A DNA stretch of 8,549 nt from positions 1 through 8,549 of the forward strand of contig URJE01000069.1 in the NCBI GenBank assembly GCA_900547965.1. Reading direction: 5' to 3'. Under the pieces are notes generated by a model, which made no database searches, was not told the origin of the DNA, and saw only the letters and a program-made list of their open reading frames with translations. Position numbers and translations under genes: made by a program. Shown here one piece after another: positions 7,142 to 8,549 of the stretch. Source of the stretch: an uncultured Eggerthella sp. Lineage in GTDB: Bacteria > Actinomycetota > Coriobacteriia > Coriobacteriales > Eggerthellaceae. The number at the start of each line of letters is the position of its first letter. Position 1 is the stretch's first letter.

Positions 7142-7217
7142 GCCCTCTTAGCTCAGGGGATAGAGCGTCTGCCTCCGGAGCAGAAAGCCGCAGGTTCGAA
7201 TCCTGTAGAGGGCACCA
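7142..7217 (+). tRNA. tRNA-Arg, anticodon CCG
   Basis: A complete 76-nt cloverleaf with encoded CCA. The acceptor stem is GCCCTCT (7142-7148) with AGAGGGC (7207-7213). The D stem is GCTC (7151-7154) with GAGC (7163-7166). The anticodon stem is TCTGC (7168-7172) with GCAGA (7180-7184). The anticodon loop is CTCCGGA, putting T33 before the CCG at 7175-7177. The T stem GCAGG/CCTGT has one G-U pair around the loop TTCGAAT (7195-7201). The discriminator is A at 7214. It reads the Arg codon CGG, which is a minority Arg codon in the neighbouring genes beside CGT and CGC. Seven Ts (7219-7225) follow almost directly. Confidence 0.97.
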
Positions 7218-7241
7218 ATTTTTTTGAAACACGAAGCAGTT

Positions 7242-7247
7242 AGGGGA
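7242..7247 (+). promoter_or_regulatory. Ribosome binding site of the cyclophilin gene
   Basis: AGGGGA lies 4 nt before the ATG at 7252. It supports this start and sits only 24 nt after the tRNA CCA end. Confidence 0.7.
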
Positions 7248-7251
7248 AACC

Positions 7252-7782
7252 ATGGCTTTGTACACACCTAAATATCAGCCCAATGGCAATGAGGTTGCAG
7301 TGATCAAAACCTCCAAGGGCGACATTCGCGTTGAGCTTGCTGGCAACGATGCTCCCATTCATGTGGGCAATTTCGTAGAACTTGCCCAGAAGGGCTTCTA
7401 CGACGACCTTAAGTTCCATCGCTACGTTCCCGGATTTGTAATCCAGGGCGGTTGCCCCAACACACGCGATCTCGATTCTGAACAGGTAAAGGCCGCAGAG
7501 GGCAATCCTTTTGCTCGTCTTGGTACCGGCGGTCCTGGTTACACCATTCACGAAGAGTACACCACCAACCCCAACAACAAGCATCTTGACGGCACGCTGG
7601 CCATGGCCCGCTCCCAGGATCCGAACTCTGCGGGTTCACAGTTCTACCTGTGCCTCGGTGCTCAGCCTTTCTTGGACTCTGGTTACACCGTATTCGGCCA
7701 GACGGTAGAAGGCCTTGACGTTGTTGGTCAGCTCCGCGTAGGTGACGTTATCGAAACCATCGAAATCGAGAACGCCAACTAA
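7252..7782 (+). CDS. Cyclophilin-type peptidyl-prolyl cis-trans isomerase
   Basis: Catalyses cis-trans isomerisation of prolyl peptide bonds during protein folding. Length is 176 aa with no signal peptide, so it should be cytoplasmic. Core motifs are KFHRYVPGFVIQGG (54-67) with catalytic Arg57, Phe62 and Gln65, then GTLAMARSQDPNSAGSQFYL (114-133) and FLDSGYTVFGQTVEG (140-154). The position of human CypA Trp121 is Phe140 and that of His126 is Tyr145, which suggests weak cyclosporin binding, as in many bacterial homologues. Between VIQGG and GTGGPGY there are about 17 more residues (about 70-88, charged) than in common short bacterial cyclophilins. The gene starts 34 nt after the tRNA-Arg with no room for a promoter between, so co-transcription with the tRNA is likely. 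A TPR gene follows after 93 bp. Confidence 0.95.
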   Translation: MALYTPKYQPNGNEVAVIKTSKGDIRVELAGNDAPIHVGNFVELAQKGFYDDLKFHRYVPGFVIQGGCPNTRDLDSEQVKAAEGNPFARLGTGGPGYTIHEEYTTNPNNKHLDGTLAMARSQDPNSAGSQFYLCLGAQPFLDSGYTVFGQTVEGLDVVGQLRVGDVIETIEIENAN

Positions 7783-7794
7783 CAGCGCGTATTG

Positions 7795-7828
7795 GCCCAA
7801 GCTGATATGCTTCGGGCTGATTCTTCTG
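7795..7828 (+). terminator. Possible weak terminator after the cyclophilin gene
   Basis: An 8-bp stem pairs GCCCAAGC (7795-7802) with GCTT (7809-7812) and GGGC (7814-7817), with one bulged C at 7813 and a six-base TGATAT loop. It is followed by a T-rich but interrupted run (TGATTCTTCTGT). The stem is short and the T-run poor, so it may only attenuate read-through into the TPR gene. Confidence 0.35.
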
Positions 7829-7875
7829 TGTCCTTAGGACCAGTTCGAGAAACGCAAGAGAGGAACCGACGATAC

Positions 7876-8549
7876 ATGAACAATGAGACTTTTCAGCAAG
7901 CGCGCAGCGCATACGTTTCGAAGCAATTTGACGTAGCGCTTGCAAAGTTCACCGAATGCCTTGAAGACACCTCCGTCGAAAAGGCTCCCGGCGAAGTTGG
8001 CTTGCTGTATCACCAGATCGGCAACTGCCTGGTGAAGCTCAAAGACCCGAACGAGGCTATCCATGCGTATTCCCAGGCTTTGGTGGATACCTCCTACGAC
8101 GCCTCCGGCTCGGTAAGCTACAACTTGGGCATGGTATATGCTTCTCAGGGCGATTTCGAAGACGCTATCACCAACTTTAAAGCTGTAACGGAAGATTCCC
8201 GTTACGCTACTCCTTATAAGGCATATGTTGCTTTGGGCAACTCTTTGCTCAAGTTGGGTAAATCTGCAGAGGCAGGTGCCGCTTTCCGTTCGGCAGCATT
8301 GGATGAATCGAATCCCGATCCTACGAAGGCGCTGCTGAACCTGGGCGTGTGCTTCATGGCCCTTGATCGCCCGATGGACGCTATCGCATCCTACGAAAGC
8401 GCCCTTCAGTTCGACATGAAGCCCGAAACCCGCAACAAGATCTTCGCTAACATGGGCCAGGCTTATGTTGCTGATGGCAAGATGGAAAAGGCGGTTCGTG
8501 CTTTCGAGTCTGCCTTGGCTGACAAAACCTACGTGTTCAACGATGCTGC
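7876..8549 (+). CDS. Tetratricopeptide-repeat protein, 3' end beyond the window
   Basis: The frame is open from the ATG at 7876 to the right edge (224 complete codons). The protein is built from TPR units, helix pairs that usually bind partner proteins. Six units can be read: about 5-33, 42-74 (YHQIGNCLVKLKDPNEAIHA onward), 80-107 (YNLGMVYASQGDFEDAITNF), 114-144, 151-184 (ALLNLGVCFMALDRPMDAIA onward) and 188-216 (FANMGQAYVADGKMEKAVRA onward). Conserved Gly, Tyr, Ala and Leu fall at TPR positions. No signal peptide or membrane segment is visible in this part. GAGAGGA ends 11 nt before the ATG, a long but usable spacing. It may share a transcript with the cyclophilin 93 bp upstream. I do not recognise the specific protein, and the missing C-terminus could hold another domain, so no function beyond scaffold or partner binding is proposed. 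Confidence 0.88.
   Translation, partial: MNNETFQQARSAYVSKQFDVALAKFTECLEDTSVEKAPGEVGLLYHQIGNCLVKLKDPNEAIHAYSQALVDTSYDASGSVSYNLGMVYASQGDFEDAITNFKAVTEDSRYATPYKAYVALGNSLLKLGKSAEAGAAFRSAALDESNPDPTKALLNLGVCFMALDRPMDAIASYESALQFDMKPETRNKIFANMGQAYVADGKMEKAVRAFESALADKTYVFNDA

Noticed and set aside
7142..7217. tRNA-Arg as an integration site for a mobile element
   Set aside because: No integrase, no duplicated tRNA end and no foreign-looking genes are seen in the flanking sequence available.
7224..7229. TTGAAA as a -35 box of a separate cyclophilin promoter
   Set aside because: The matching -10 would fall on the ribosome site and start codon (about 7247-7252), with no TATAAT-like sequence there.
7830..7840. 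Short palindrome GTCCTTAGGAC upstream of the TPR gene
   Set aside because: Five-base arms occur often by chance, and no second copy or operator context is visible.

Overview
The window is a stretch of bacterial housekeeping chromosome. Gene order and protein features suggest an actinobacterium of the Coriobacteriia (Eggerthellaceae-like). The evidence is moderate GC, an Obg with a C-terminal OCT domain, an obg-proB-proA order typical of Actinobacteria, and a nadD-yqeK-rsfS block. This taxonomic call is inference and no database was searched.

Layout. (1) Positions 1-5595 hold a tightly packed + strand operon: obg (5' end outside the window), proB, proA, nadD, yqeK and rsfS. Successive genes overlap by a few bases or lie at most 12 bp apart. 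(2) Positions 5596-5727 are a short convergent intergenic region with a strong, probably bidirectional hairpin terminator. (3) Positions 5728-7068, on the - strand, encode a TrmA/RlmD-type RNA uracil-C5 methyltransferase with an iron-sulphur cysteine set. (4) Positions 7069-7141 are an AT-rich divergent promoter region. (5) A tRNA-Arg(CCG) gene with encoded CCA follows at 7142-7217. (6) A cytoplasmic cyclophilin-type peptidyl-prolyl isomerase lies only 34 nt downstream, at 7252-7782. (7) From 7876 to the right edge is the first part of a tetratricopeptide-repeat protein that runs out of the window. No gene-free stretch exceeds 300 bases; the longest is 132 bp.

How the genes fit together. The long operon joins ribosome assembly and silencing (Obg, RsfS), the first two steps of proline synthesis (ProB, ProA), NAD synthesis (NadD) and hydrolysis of the alarmone-like dinucleotide Ap4A (YqeK). 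The genes are linked by translational coupling rather than by one pathway. The - strand methyltransferase and the tRNA add to the translation theme. The cyclophilin seems to depend on the tRNA promoter, giving a possible tRNA-mRNA co-transcript.

I found no mobile element, CRISPR array, phage gene, defence cassette or convincing new system. The points worth a second look are modest: residue changes at conserved positions in ProB, YqeK and RsfS, N-terminal extensions on NadD and YqeK, an insertion in the cyclophilin, and the tRNA-cyclophilin arrangement.
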